This document shows, piece by piece, positions 24,791 through 33,950 of a DNA stretch of 64,000 bases. The DNA is from Draconibacterium mangrovi_A. GTDB lineage: Bacteria > Bacteroidota > Bacteroidia > Bacteroidales > Prolixibacteraceae. Made by a program: the position numbers and the translations under genes. Positions within the stretch are counted from its first letter, which is position 1. Each line of letters opens with the position of its first letter. The notes beneath the pieces are model-generated. The model had not been told where the DNA came from. It searched no databases and saw only the letters and a program-made list of their open reading frames with translations. Location of the stretch: contig NZ_JBBIXN010000002.1 of NCBI RefSeq assembly GCF_037646455.1, forward strand, positions 248,001 to 312,000, written 5' to 3'.

Positions 24791-24843
24791 ATCCCGTGAA
24801 ATAAAATCAAAGATTTTGATGCATAACATCATTTCACAGGGAT
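24791..24843. repeat. cloverleaf palindrome, family B (copy 8)
   Basis: AAAATC-AAA-GATTTT and GATG-CATAA-CATC hairpins within the ATCCCGTGAAAT/ATTTCACAGGGAT stem. Confidence 0.8.
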
Positions 24844-24959
24844 GAACTTTTAACTTTTGCCTTGAATTTCGAATGTCGATTAACGAATTAAGATTGCAGA
24901 TTTATTCGCTGAACTTTCTCTTATCAAAATAAAATCTGTTTGTTTAACCACAAGTAAGC

Positions 24960-26294
24960 GTGATACAAAAACTTCAAAATAAAGCTGCAACAGTTATTGC
25001 CCGGCTCGACATACACACCTTGGAAGTGATAAAAAAGTCGTCGGCCTCCATGATGGTGAAAGTTGTTGGCATGGCTGCAACATTCGCCGTTAGCATTATA
25101 TTGGGTAGAACAATAGGTCCCGAGGGATTAGGTATTATTAATCTTTCCAATCGCATTGTGGCAATTGTTTTAATTTTTGCCACTGTTGGCATGAACAATG
25201 TTGTTTTGAAAGAGGTGGCAATTGGCTTCGAGAAACAAGATTGGCAGCATGTTGCGAATACTATATTTTCGGCATTTCGAATCAATATACCACTCGCTCT
25301 TTTATTTAGTGGTTTGATGGTTTTAGTTTCACCTTGGTTAATTGAAAACGTATTTCATGAACCTGACTTAAAAATCCCACTTATTATTTCACTTACTGTT
25401 GTAGTTTTTCAGATAACATCAAGGATTTTTGCGTCGGGAGTTAACGGCTTCAGAAAAATATGGCAAAGTAGTCTTGTAAACGATACACTGAGTGCAATGA
25501 TCGTCGCAATCGGACTAAATGCCATGATTATTTTTGGAATTAAGATCACAGTTATTAATGTAGCCATATTATATGCAACAGCAAGAATATTGGTTACTAT
25601 TAGCATTGGTAGCTATTGGAAAAAACTTTTCAAATTCAACGGAAAGAAAAGATCCAATGCAGCAGGAATGTTAAAAGTGGGGATTCCATTGCTGATTTTT
25701 AGTTCCTCGAATCTGATAGCCACCAATGCCGACACGATAATGTTGGGATGGCTTAGCAATGTAAAGGAAGTTGGATTATACAGTGTGGGAATAAGGCTTG
25801 GCTTGTTAACTAATTTTCTATTGTTAGTAACAAACTCAAATTTAGCTCCTAAAATTGCATCCTTATTTGCAACGGGTAAAATCCTTGAACTAGAAAGAAT
25901 GATTCAAAAAGTTACCGGAGGATTAATAGTTTTATCTGTCGTAAGTATATTGATCTTTATTTTATTCGGGAAATATATTCTAAGTATTTGGGGAACGGAG
26001 TTTACTAAATCATACGCGATACTGGTTATAATCAGTTTAGGGCAATTTATAAACATAGGAACAGGCGCAACCGGGGTAATTTTAATGATGACCGGATTTG
26101 AAAAACTATTGGGAAAAATTACACTTCTATCCGCGGTTATAAACGTTGGATTAAATTTTTGGCTTATCCCTATTTACGGAGGTATCGGCGCTGCAATTAC
26201 AAGTGCTGTTACATTTGGTACCGAAAATATTATTAAAGTTATCATTGTAAAACAAAAAACGGGCATTCTTACAATTCCCTTATTCAAATTATAA
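24960..26294 (+). CDS. Wzx-type flippase (polysaccharide biosynthesis/MATE-like)
   Basis: 444 residues, GTG start. About 12-14 hydrophobic segments with the PST/Wzx N-terminal pattern (GMAATFAVSIILGRTIGPEGLGIINLSNRIVAI). It would move undecaprenyl-diphosphate-linked repeat units across the inner membrane. It is the first gene of the 25-36 kb exopolysaccharide run, followed after 7 bp by the sulfotransferase gene. Compared with the transport genes at 7-12 kb the region is more AT-rich, as usual for O-unit-type genes that move horizontally. Confidence 0.87.
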   Translation: MIQKLQNKAATVIARLDIHTLEVIKKSSASMMVKVVGMAATFAVSIILGRTIGPEGLGIINLSNRIVAIVLIFATVGMNNVVLKEVAIGFEKQDWQHVANTIFSAFRINIPLALLFSGLMVLVSPWLIENVFHEPDLKIPLIISLTVVVFQITSRIFASGVNGFRKIWQSSLVNDTLSAMIVAIGLNAMIIFGIKITVINVAILYATARILVTISIGSYWKKLFKFNGKKRSNAAGMLKVGIPLLIFSSSNLIATNADTIMLGWLSNVKEVGLYSVGIRLGLLTNFLLLVTNSNLAPKIASLFATGKILELERMIQKVTGGLIVLSVVSILIFILFGKYILSIWGTEFTKSYAILVIISLGQFINIGTGATGVILMMTGFEKLLGKITLLSAVINVGLNFWLIPIYGGIGAAITSAVTFGTENIIKVIIVKQKTGILTIPLFKL

Positions 26295-26301
26295 TTGCAG
26301 A

Positions 26302-27270
26302 ATGAAATCACCTATATTTATTTTTTCGTTACCTCGTTCAGGATCGACTTTACTTCAACGAGTTTTAATGACACACCCTCAAATTGCAAGTGTTGCTGAA
26401 CCTTGGTTATTATTGCCGTTTCTTTTTAGCACCAAGTCTTCTGGCATTGCATCACTTTATAATCACACTAAAAGTAGTAGCGGACTAAATTCATTTATCA
26501 ATAATCTTCCAAATTCAAAACAAGATTATATAACCGAGCTTCGAACATTTATTTTTAATTTATATGATAAGCAGTGTAAAAATGGTGAGCTTTTCTTCCT
26601 GGATAAAACTCCTAGATATTACTTAATAATTCCTGAGATAGCTGAACTATTCCCAAATGCAAAATTCATTTTTCTGTTTCGTAACCCTATACACGTAATG
26701 AGTTCAATAATGGAAACCTGGTCAAATAAATCCTTTAAAAGGCTCCATGAATACGCTATCGATTTATATGATGGCCCGCAACTGTTATCGGATGGATATA
26801 AACTACTAAAAAACAAGTCTATCGCTTTAACATATGAATCATTTGTTGAAAATCCCGAAGCATCAGTAAAAAGAATATGTAACTATCTGGAAATTGACTA
26901 TTTACTAGATATGACAACAAATTTTGAGTCGCAAAATACTAAAGGAAAGATGGGTGATCCGACCGGAGCAAAAAAGTATAAAAAAATAGAAAAAGAATCA
27001 TTAAGAAAGTGGGAGAACATATTGAATACAAAATTTCGCATAAGTGTTGCGAAAAAGTACATTAATCAACTTGAAAATCAAACATTCGAAATTCAGGGGT
27101 ATAACAAAGAGCATATTTTAAACGAACTGAGCCAGGTTAAAACCAGTTTTCAACTCCCGATAGAGGATATGCTACAATATCAGCGAACAAAACTAATTAA
27201 TAGATTCCATCTCAATACATGGATGTACTCTAAAATAAGCAACTGGAGCAAAGGAAAATTACTAAGTTAA
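26302..27270 (+). CDS. PAPS-dependent sulfotransferase
   Basis: 322 residues. The 5'-phosphosulfate loop SLPRSGSTLL lies at 9-18 and the 3'-phosphate site FLFRNPIHVMSSIMETW around 126-142, both diagnostic for the P-loop sulfotransferase family. It would transfer sulfate from PAPS to a sugar hydroxyl of the repeat unit, in the cytoplasm and before flipping. This gives a purpose for cysC/cysQ and the SLC13 permease at the left of the window. The acceptor is unknown. Confidence 0.85.
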   Translation: MKSPIFIFSLPRSGSTLLQRVLMTHPQIASVAEPWLLLPFLFSTKSSGIASLYNHTKSSSGLNSFINNLPNSKQDYITELRTFIFNLYDKQCKNGELFFLDKTPRYYLIIPEIAELFPNAKFIFLFRNPIHVMSSIMETWSNKSFKRLHEYAIDLYDGPQLLSDGYKLLKNKSIALTYESFVENPEASVKRICNYLEIDYLLDMTTNFESQNTKGKMGDPTGAKKYKKIEKESLRKWENILNTKFRISVAKKYINQLENQTFEIQGYNKEHILNELSQVKTSFQLPIEDMLQYQRTKLINRFHLNTWMYSKISNWSKGKLLS

Positions 27271-27275
27271 CATTT

Positions 27276-28103
27276 ATGAAATCAATCGCAGTCTTAATGA
27301 CCTGCTTCAATCGGGTAAATACAACACTTAAATGTCTTGAGCATTTATATAAAGCGGAAGTTCCCGATGGATACTATTTCGATGTCTTTCTCGTTGATGA
27401 CAAATCCCCTGACAACACAGGTGTAAAAGTTAAAGAAAATCACCCTCAAATTAATGTCATTTCGGGTACCGGATCATTGTATTGGACAGGAGGAATGCGC
27501 TTGGCCTGGGAAATTGCGGCAAAAAAGAAAGAATATGACTTTTATTTATGGCTAAACGACGATACTTTTATATTTCCTGATGCGTTAACAACCATACTAA
27601 ATGATTATATCTCTCTAAAAAATAAGAATATTGAATCACTTCTTGTCAGTGCGTTAGAGGATCCTATATCTCATGATCTTTCATACAGTGGGCGGTTTAA
27701 TAGAGAAAAAGTAATTCCTTCAGGAGTTCCTTCAACATGCACTTATGTAACCGGAAACTTTGTTCTTGTCTCAAAGACTATTTACAATAAGATTGGAAAC
27801 TTAAGTAAACGATTTAGTCATGGTCTTGGAGATAACGATTACGGATATAGAGCAATAAAAAATGGATTCTCATGTCATGTCACCAGTAAAATTGTGGGAC
27901 AATGCTCCATCGGAGAACGAATACTATGGAACGATCCAAAATTACCTCTAAAAGAACGCGCCAAGAGATTGTTTTCCAAAACCGGAGGAAACATTGTCGA
28001 ATATATCGACTTCATAAGAATACATAAAGGTTACTTAAGAGCTTGTTTGAGTATACTCAATACAACCAAATTACTTTTTCTCCCTAAAAAACATAACAAA
28101 TGA
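27276..28103 (+). CDS. glycosyltransferase family 2
   Basis: 275 residues. GT-A fold: SIAVLMTCFNRVNTTLKCLEHL, FLVDDKSPDNTG (first Asp pair), GTGSLYWTGGMRLAWEIA, and FYLWLNDDTFIFPDA with the metal-binding DD. The GTGSLYWTGGM segment is typical of a GT2 subgroup that includes WfgF-like O-antigen enzymes. Its last 4 bases overlap the following gene. Sugar specificity unknown. Confidence 0.85.
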   Translation: MKSIAVLMTCFNRVNTTLKCLEHLYKAEVPDGYYFDVFLVDDKSPDNTGVKVKENHPQINVISGTGSLYWTGGMRLAWEIAAKKKEYDFYLWLNDDTFIFPDALTTILNDYISLKNKNIESLLVSALEDPISHDLSYSGRFNREKVIPSGVPSTCTYVTGNFVLVSKTIYNKIGNLSKRFSHGLGDNDYGYRAIKNGFSCHVTSKIVGQCSIGERILWNDPKLPLKERAKRLFSKTGGNIVEYIDFIRIHKGYLRACLSILNTTKLLFLPKKHNK

Positions 28104-29212
28104 AATCAGTTGGAATAATAACCGTACACGACATATACAACTACGGCTCAATTTTGCAAGCATACGCCACGCAAAAAGCGATTGCAGATTTGGGGTACAA
28201 GGCCGAAATAATCGATTACAAATACCCAAATCCATTTCATCAGCAACAGCAGTCATTAAAATCGAAAGCCTTAGCAAAAGCAAATGCTTTTTTAAAAGAC
28301 TTGCTTCCCGGCAAAAAATACTCAACCTATGTAAACAACTATAAAACATTTACAACCAAACACTATCAGCTTTCTAAAAGCAGTTATCCTACTGTTGATT
28401 CATTAATGGATAATCCACCGGAATATGATATTTATTTAGCAGGAAGCGATCAGATCTGGCGGCCTGAATTTGTAAAAGGAGATCCTTGCTTTTTTCTGGA
28501 TTTCGTGAAAGGAAAGAAAAAGATAGCCTATGCCTCAAGTTTTGGATGTACGTCTGTTCCTGAAAAATATAAAAAAAGCTATGCAAAATTTTTGAAAAAT
28601 TTTTCGGCTATTGGAGTTAGAGAATACGCAGGAACAGAAATCATCAAAGAACTCACGAGTATAGATGCTAAGGTAGTTCTTGACCCAACACTTTTATTAA
28701 ATAAAAATGATTGGATGAATGTAATGAAGGCGCCGAAAGTGGATAGCCCTTATATTTTATGCTATGGCATTTCTTCCAAAGACAGATATTTGGAAAAACT
28801 TGCGCTCCATATTCAACAAAAAACCGGATACAAGATTATACGGATAAACGGAAAATTTTACGATTATTTCAATTCCAATATGAAATATATACTTGATGCT
28901 GGACCAGCAGAATGGTTAGGATTTTTTGCCAATGCAGCTGTTATTTTAGGACAATCTTTTCATGCTACTGCTTTTGCTGTTAACTTTGAAAAACCTTTTT
29001 TATCAATATTACGCGGTAAGGAAAATCATGATTCAAGACAAAAACAGTTGTTAGAAATTCTAAAATTACAACACAGATCAATAGTTGCAGGTGAACGGTT
29101 CCCTGATATCAATAACTCTTTCTTGAAAATTGACTACTCACACGTAAATGAGATCCTAAAAAAAGAACGTAAATCGTCTTTAAAGTTCTTAGCTACTGCA
29201 TTAAACCAATAA
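28100..29212 (+). CDS. polysaccharide pyruvyl transferase family protein
   Basis: 370 residues. The family start MKSVGIITVHDIYNYGSILQAYATQKAIADLGYKAEIIDYK is characteristic of this group, with later blocks YDIYLAGSDQIWRPEF and ILGQSFHATAFAVNFEKPFLSI (His of the catalytic region). Such enzymes add a pyruvate ketal from PEP to sugar residues. The long subgroup with GSDQIW is also found in capsule loci without proven pyruvylation, so the exact reaction is inferred. Confidence 0.82.
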   Translation: MKSVGIITVHDIYNYGSILQAYATQKAIADLGYKAEIIDYKYPNPFHQQQQSLKSKALAKANAFLKDLLPGKKYSTYVNNYKTFTTKHYQLSKSSYPTVDSLMDNPPEYDIYLAGSDQIWRPEFVKGDPCFFLDFVKGKKKIAYASSFGCTSVPEKYKKSYAKFLKNFSAIGVREYAGTEIIKELTSIDAKVVLDPTLLLNKNDWMNVMKAPKVDSPYILCYGISSKDRYLEKLALHIQQKTGYKIIRINGKFYDYFNSNMKYILDAGPAEWLGFFANAAVILGQSFHATAFAVNFEKPFLSILRGKENHDSRQKQLLEILKLQHRSIVAGERFPDINNSFLKIDYSHVNEILKKERKSSLKFLATALNQ

Positions 29213-29221
29213 CTACTTACA

Positions 29222-30415
29222 GTGAAACTCTTATTTTATTTCTTATTAATTCTTACTTCATTGGTTCTGATAAATCAAATGACTGTATTAGGAATTGATA
29301 TTGGTGTGTTGTACTTTGTGATTTTATGGAGTTGCTTTTTTGCTCTGCTGGTATTAAGTAAAAATTTTGAACTAAATCTGCTATCTCTTTGGTTAGTTTT
29401 TGCTGCTCTTTACAGTATTATATTCAATATAATCCCAGAGTTTTTTAGTCCGTATGAAAGGCTATTTGCATTCATCCTTACCATGGGACTATTAGGCCCT
29501 TTGGTTCATTCGGATATATTGGATCAGTTTAAATTAAAGCTGTTTCATATTTTATCAAATGCATTTATCATACTGGTAACAGTGTCATTTCTGGCAAAAG
29601 TAACTGGAATCTATTCGGGATTAGATGCACATCATAACTATTCAGGTTTTTTTAATGGTTCCATGGTATTATCACCAATTGCTGTTATTGCAATGATTTA
29701 TTCAATTACACTGGCACTTTATCACAATAAAAATAAGATACGTTGGCTATATTATTTTGCCGCACTTTTGTGTTTCCTTTCCGCCATTGTTGCAGGTTCC
29801 AGAATTGCACTTCTCGGAGGAACTGGTGGAATATTATATTTCATATATAAATTTAACCAAAGTAAACCTTTCAAATACCTTTTCAGTATTGCGTTGATTT
29901 CCGGAATTCTAATACTATCATTCCCTCTTTGGAAGCAACATACAGTATTTCTTCAAAAAAAGATAGAATATAGCAGTCAGCAAGGTAGTTTGACCGCTTC
30001 AAGAGATAAATTATGGCAAGCACGAATCAATGAATTTCTTACATCCCCAATCATCGGCATTGGCTTTTCATCTGTTGATACCGACAATAATAAAGGTTCC
30101 AAATTTTCCATAAGTTCTGGCAGAATAGAACCAGGTTCATCATGGTTGGCTATTTTATCAATGACCGGCTTATTTGGCTTTTTACCGTTTTTTTTAATCC
30201 AAATAAGGAACCTTATTTCTCTCTTTAAACATGAAAACATTTATTCTTCTGCACTGCTTGGCGCCTATAACATTTTCTACATAATACACTTAACCTCTGA
30301 GGGATATGCCTTTTCTGCTGGGAGTAGTCTTTTTATCCATTTTTGGTTATCGTTAGGAATTACAGATATTTATTTAAAACAATCGAATTCTGAATATCAA
30401 CAAATATTTCAATGA
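29222..30415 (+). CDS. O-antigen polymerase/ligase-like membrane protein (Wzy)
   Basis: 397 residues, GTG start, about 10-12 membrane segments with a larger loop in the second half (SSQQGSLTASRDKLWQARINEFLTSPIIGIGFSSVD...), which is the Wzy_C-type pattern: R-x(n)-W...P..G.G. It probably polymerises flipped repeat units in the periplasm. It overlaps the next gene by 4 bp. Confidence 0.8.
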   Translation: MKLLFYFLLILTSLVLINQMTVLGIDIGVLYFVILWSCFFALLVLSKNFELNLLSLWLVFAALYSIIFNIIPEFFSPYERLFAFILTMGLLGPLVHSDILDQFKLKLFHILSNAFIILVTVSFLAKVTGIYSGLDAHHNYSGFFNGSMVLSPIAVIAMIYSITLALYHNKNKIRWLYYFAALLCFLSAIVAGSRIALLGGTGGILYFIYKFNQSKPFKYLFSIALISGILILSFPLWKQHTVFLQKKIEYSSQQGSLTASRDKLWQARINEFLTSPIIGIGFSSVDTDNNKGSKFSISSGRIEPGSSWLAILSMTGLFGFLPFFLIQIRNLISLFKHENIYSSALLGAYNIFYIIHLTSEGYAFSAGSSLFIHFWLSLGITDIYLKQSNSEYQQIFQ

Positions 30416-31143
30416 GTTGGAAAATTATCAACATACTAAGAAGAGTTATACGTATTGGTTTTATAAAAACGATATTCTTAAATTTCTCAAAACTTCCTTT
30501 ACAACAGGCTCTCAAATTACCAATTATCGTCACTCGAAACACCTATTTCTATGATTTATCAGGTAAAATCAATATTGAAGGAGAGGTTAAACCTTTCATG
30601 GTTCGAATGGGGTATTTTGGAGAAGATACCAATGTGTGGAAAAATAACAGAATTTTGCTAAAAATAAGAGGTGCATTAACTTTTAAAGGCAGTTCTCATT
30701 ATGGAATTGGAGTATCTATCAGAGTAGAACCAAATGCAGAACTGACTATTGGGGATAATGTACGCATCAGTAATAATACTAAAATAATCAGTTACGAAAG
30801 TATAACCATAGGAAATAACTGTAGAATAGCCTGGGAATGCCAGTTAATTGACACTACCTTTCATTACATAAAAAACAAAAAAAACGGTGAAGTTGCTCCT
30901 AAAAATAAGCGAATTATTATTGGAAACAACAATTGGATCGGAAATCGCGCAAATATTATGAAAGGTACAATTACCCCAGATTACTGTATTATTGCAGGAG
31001 GTAGCATGTGTAACAAAACTTTTGAAATACCTAATTACTCATTAATCGCAGGTTCACCGGCAGAATTAAAAAAGACAGGAATCTACAGGGTTTTAGATGA
31101 GGAAGAAAAAGAAATTAAAGCAATATTATTGAAAGAAGATTAA
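30412..31143 (+). CDS. hexapeptide-repeat acyltransferase
   Basis: 243 residues. Left-handed beta-helix repeats run from ~95 to 200 (AELTIGDNVRISNNTKIISYESITIGNNCRIAWECQLIDT, IIIGNNNWIGNRANIMKGTI, CIIAGGSMCNKTFEIPNYSLIAGSPAELKK). The His in DTTFHYIKN is the probable catalytic base. O-acetylation of a sugar of the repeat unit is most likely; other acyl groups are possible. Confidence 0.8.
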   Translation: MSWKIINILRRVIRIGFIKTIFLNFSKLPLQQALKLPIIVTRNTYFYDLSGKINIEGEVKPFMVRMGYFGEDTNVWKNNRILLKIRGALTFKGSSHYGIGVSIRVEPNAELTIGDNVRISNNTKIISYESITIGNNCRIAWECQLIDTTFHYIKNKKNGEVAPKNKRIIIGNNNWIGNRANIMKGTITPDYCIIAGGSMCNKTFEIPNYSLIAGSPAELKKTGIYRVLDEEEKEIKAILLKED

Positions 31144-31144
31144 A

Positions 31145-32176
31145 ATGAAAATTGTTTTTTTAGTTGCAAGCTACATGCCACACCAAATAGTGTCCATTAG
31201 GGCTTTGTTGGATAATTATGATGTTGAAATACATTCATTTAGTGTAAGTAAGAATTATACTTATGTCCCAGGCAATATTGAAGGTCTTGTTACTTATCCT
31301 CCGGGGCAATTTCATTCTGATAAACTTTATACAGAAATACTGAAAATAAATCCCAAATTGGTAGTAGTTGCTGGGTGGTTTATAAAAGATTTTGTTAATG
31401 TATCAAAAAAAATTAGAAAAGAATTAGATATCCCTGTTGTTTCATACTCAGATACCCAATGGACAGGAAGTATCAAACAAAAAATCAATACTATTATTAG
31501 TCCTTGGTTCCTAAAAAAGACATTTTCACACATTTGGGTAGCAGGAATCTACCAATATGAATATGCTAGGAAACTAGGATTTAGGAAAGAAAAAATATTA
31601 TACAATGGTTTAAGTTGTGACGTTAAACTTTTCAATAAAGTTTCTACTGAAAAAAAACGAAAAGAATATCCTAAGAAATTTATTTTCGTTGGCAGATTTG
31701 TAGAAGTAAAAGGATTGGATAATCTTTTAAATGCTTGGAGGCAAATAAAAGATAAAAGGGGGTGGAAACTATCTATGATTGGAGATGGCCCGTTAAAAGA
31801 ACAATTCCTAAATGACAATAGTATAATTGTGAATGATTTTATGCCTCATAATGAGCTCATTCAGGAAATGCAGAACTCTGGTTGTTTCATATTACCATCT
31901 GTATTTGAACCATGGGCGCTAGTTATACATGAGGCCGTTGCAGCCGGACTTCCAGTAATAGCAACAACCATTTGTGGTGCAACACCACATTTCGTAATTA
32001 ATAATTGGAATGGATACAGTATAAATACTGAAGTCCAAAACCTAAAAGAGGCCATGCAGAAAATTATGTTGGCTGACTCCAAACAACTTTATGATTTTTC
32101 AATCCATAGTAAAAGAATCGCGGAAAATATCACTCCGGAGATTGGAGCAGCTAATTTAATGAGTATTGTCTTATAA
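31145..32176 (+). CDS. glycosyltransferase family 4
   Basis: 343 residues. GT-B fold with a conserved C-terminal donor domain: FIFVGRFVEVKGLDNLLNAWRQIKD, LSMIGDGPLKEQF, and FILPSVFEPWALVIHEAVAAGLPVIATTICGATPHFV, the E-x7-E motif (EPWALVIHE). It begins one base after the preceding stop codon. Donor and acceptor unknown. Confidence 0.86.
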   Translation: MKIVFLVASYMPHQIVSIRALLDNYDVEIHSFSVSKNYTYVPGNIEGLVTYPPGQFHSDKLYTEILKINPKLVVVAGWFIKDFVNVSKKIRKELDIPVVSYSDTQWTGSIKQKINTIISPWFLKKTFSHIWVAGIYQYEYARKLGFRKEKILYNGLSCDVKLFNKVSTEKKRKEYPKKFIFVGRFVEVKGLDNLLNAWRQIKDKRGWKLSMIGDGPLKEQFLNDNSIIVNDFMPHNELIQEMQNSGCFILPSVFEPWALVIHEAVAAGLPVIATTICGATPHFVINNWNGYSINTEVQNLKEAMQKIMLADSKQLYDFSIHSKRIAENITPEIGAANLMSIVL

Positions 32177-32188
32177 TATTATTGTGTC

Positions 32189-33364
32189 ATGAAAGTCGGA
32201 GTATTTTCGAATTCCATTTCAAATAAAGGGGGCGGAATCGCTTATTATCTAAAGGAACAATACAAGAGTTTACATAGTTCCTTGGATTACGAAATCCTTA
32301 CCCTCTGCGATGGTGATACAGGTAAAGATGAATATCCTGAACTGCACTTCAAAGCCTTTCAAAAACAGCCCTGGAACGGATTCAAATTCGGATATTCAAG
32401 AGAGATGCAGTCGTTTTTAAAGCAAAAAAGGGATTACGATGTACTGCATATCAATTCCATTTGGGGTTATTCGCACCTTGCCGGATTCAATTATGCTGAA
32501 AAGTACAGGATCCCGTACCTGCTGTCAACACATGGAATGTTTGCTTCCGAAGCTTTGAAAGTGAGCAGGTTTAAAAAGCAAATAATGTCAAAATTGTTCA
32601 TATCTAAATCATTGCAAAGCTGCAATTGTGTGCATGTTACAACTCTTAATGAATACGAGAATGTAAGAAGATTTGGAGCAACATGTCCAATCGCGATTGT
32701 TCCAATTGGAATTGATTTATCCTTATACCAGGAAAAAACAGATGAAACAGAAATTTTTGACAAATGGCCGGAATTAAAAGGCAAAAGGATTTTGCTTTTC
32801 CTGTCCAGAGTGGATCCCATAAAATCGGTAGAAAATTTAATCCTGGCCTGGAGCAGATTAAAAGACAAATTTAAAGACTGGCATCTGGTGATTGCAGGCG
32901 ACGGAAACCAACAATACCTGAGTGAACTGGTGCAAATAGTAGATAAGAAAAATATAAATCACCGTGTAACCTTTACAGGCAGCGTCTACGGAAAAGATAA
33001 AAATGCCCTGTTCAGTATGTGCGATTTGTTCGTTCTGCCAACTAAAACCGAAAATTTTGGCATCGTGATACCGGAAGCTTTTGCCTTTAAAAAGCCGGTA
33101 ATTACAACCAAGGGAGCTCCATGGGGCGAAATTGAAGAGCATAACTGTGGCTGGTGGATCGATTATGGAGTTGATCCACTGATTAAATCATTAGATACAG
33201 CCTTATCGCTAAATAAAAGTTCGCTGGAAGAAATGGGTAAGAACGGACTTACTCTGGTGAAACAAAAATATTCATGGGAACAAATATCAAATCAGATGAT
33301 CCAGCTTTTTCAATGGGTAAAAAATAAAGAAATTACAAGACCTGAATTTGTAAAAATCGATTAA
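32189..33364 (+). CDS. glycosyltransferase family 4
   Basis: 391 residues. N-terminal SNSISNKGGGIAYYLKEQYKSL is the acceptor-domain start; the C-terminal donor domain has RILLFLSRVDPIKSVENLILAWSRL, LVIAGDGNQQYLSEL and LFVLPTKTENFGIVIPEAFAFKKPVITTKGAPWGEI, with the E-x7-E signature. It resembles WcaC/WcaL-type retaining enzymes of exopolysaccharide loci. It lies 5 bp before the WcaF-like acetyltransferase gene. Confidence 0.86.
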   Translation: MKVGVFSNSISNKGGGIAYYLKEQYKSLHSSLDYEILTLCDGDTGKDEYPELHFKAFQKQPWNGFKFGYSREMQSFLKQKRDYDVLHINSIWGYSHLAGFNYAEKYRIPYLLSTHGMFASEALKVSRFKKQIMSKLFISKSLQSCNCVHVTTLNEYENVRRFGATCPIAIVPIGIDLSLYQEKTDETEIFDKWPELKGKRILLFLSRVDPIKSVENLILAWSRLKDKFKDWHLVIAGDGNQQYLSELVQIVDKKNINHRVTFTGSVYGKDKNALFSMCDLFVLPTKTENFGIVIPEAFAFKKPVITTKGAPWGEIEEHNCGWWIDYGVDPLIKSLDTALSLNKSSLEEMGKNGLTLVKQKYSWEQISNQMIQLFQWVKNKEITRPEFVKID

Positions 33365-33368
33365 TTCT

Positions 33369-33950
33369 ATGAACATAGACATCTCCAATAAGCCCAGTCC
33401 GCATTCCTTAAAGGTGAAAATTAAAAGGGTATTATGGGCCGTTTGTTACACCATATTTTTTAGAACAACCCCTGGCCCCATGCGTCGCTGGCGTGCTTTT
33501 TTATTGAGGTTGTTTGGCGCAAAGGTATCACCAAAAGCAAGGATATCTCCTTCTGCTAAAATAACCATGCCCTGGAACCTGACCGTGGAAGACTTCGGAA
33601 CTATCGGACCGTATGCCATCATTTATTCTACCGCTGAAATACATATCGGTAAACAGGCCACCGTATCTCAATATTCTTATTTATGCTCCGCCACACACGA
33701 TTACGAGGACAGTCATTTTACGCTATACGCTGAACCAATTGTCATAAAAGGACAAGCCTGGGTAAGTGCCGATGTTTTCGTGGGTCCGGGCGTAACCATA
33801 GGAGAAGGAACAGTGGTGGGTGCCCGGTCGAGTGTGTTTAAAGACCTACCCGCCTGGAAAGTTTGTGTTGGAAACCCGGCAAAACCAATTAAAGCCAGAA
33901 TAATAAGCAGAGACAGAAGCCATGAAAAAAACCCATTGTCCGATAAATAG
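33369..33950 (+). CDS. WcaF-like O-acetyltransferase
   Basis: 193 residues. The N-terminal half (VCYTIFFRTTPGPMRRWRAFLLRLFGAKVSPKARI) matches the WcaF group of hexapeptide acetyltransferases, then come left-handed helix coils (FGTIGPYAIIYSTAEIHIGKQATVSQYSYLCSATHDYED, with the catalytic His, and PGVTIGEGTVVGARSSVFKDLPAWKVCVGNPAKPIKAR). In colanic acid loci WcaF acetylates fucose; the GDP-fucose genes at 48-54 kb make a fucose acceptor plausible here (inference). Confidence 0.86.
   Translation: MNIDISNKPSPHSLKVKIKRVLWAVCYTIFFRTTPGPMRRWRAFLLRLFGAKVSPKARISPSAKITMPWNLTVEDFGTIGPYAIIYSTAEIHIGKQATVSQYSYLCSATHDYEDSHFTLYAEPIVIKGQAWVSADVFVGPGVTIGEGTVVGARSSVFKDLPAWKVCVGNPAKPIKARIISRDRSHEKNPLSDK

Larger units (their letters stand above)
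24020..24959. other. intergenic region, 940 bp, repeats, ahead of the exopolysaccharide operon
   Basis: Contains a degraded REP end (GCCTGTGCCAGCGAGGGA, 24023-24040), the interrupted CCCCTTTAGG...TTGGGGG element (24105-24160), family B copies 6, 7 and 8, heptamer GTATCAA/GAATCGA words (24455-24530) and family A copy 8. No gene seen. The operon promoter must lie in the last ~100 bases, but I see no convincing TTTG/TAnnTTTG pair. Confidence 0.65.

Noticed and set aside
28100..29212. Coenzyme F420-type or nitroreductase-linked function suggested by operon companions elsewhere
   Set aside because: The N-terminal motif and the glycosyltransferase context fit the pyruvyl transferase family; nothing supports a redox role.
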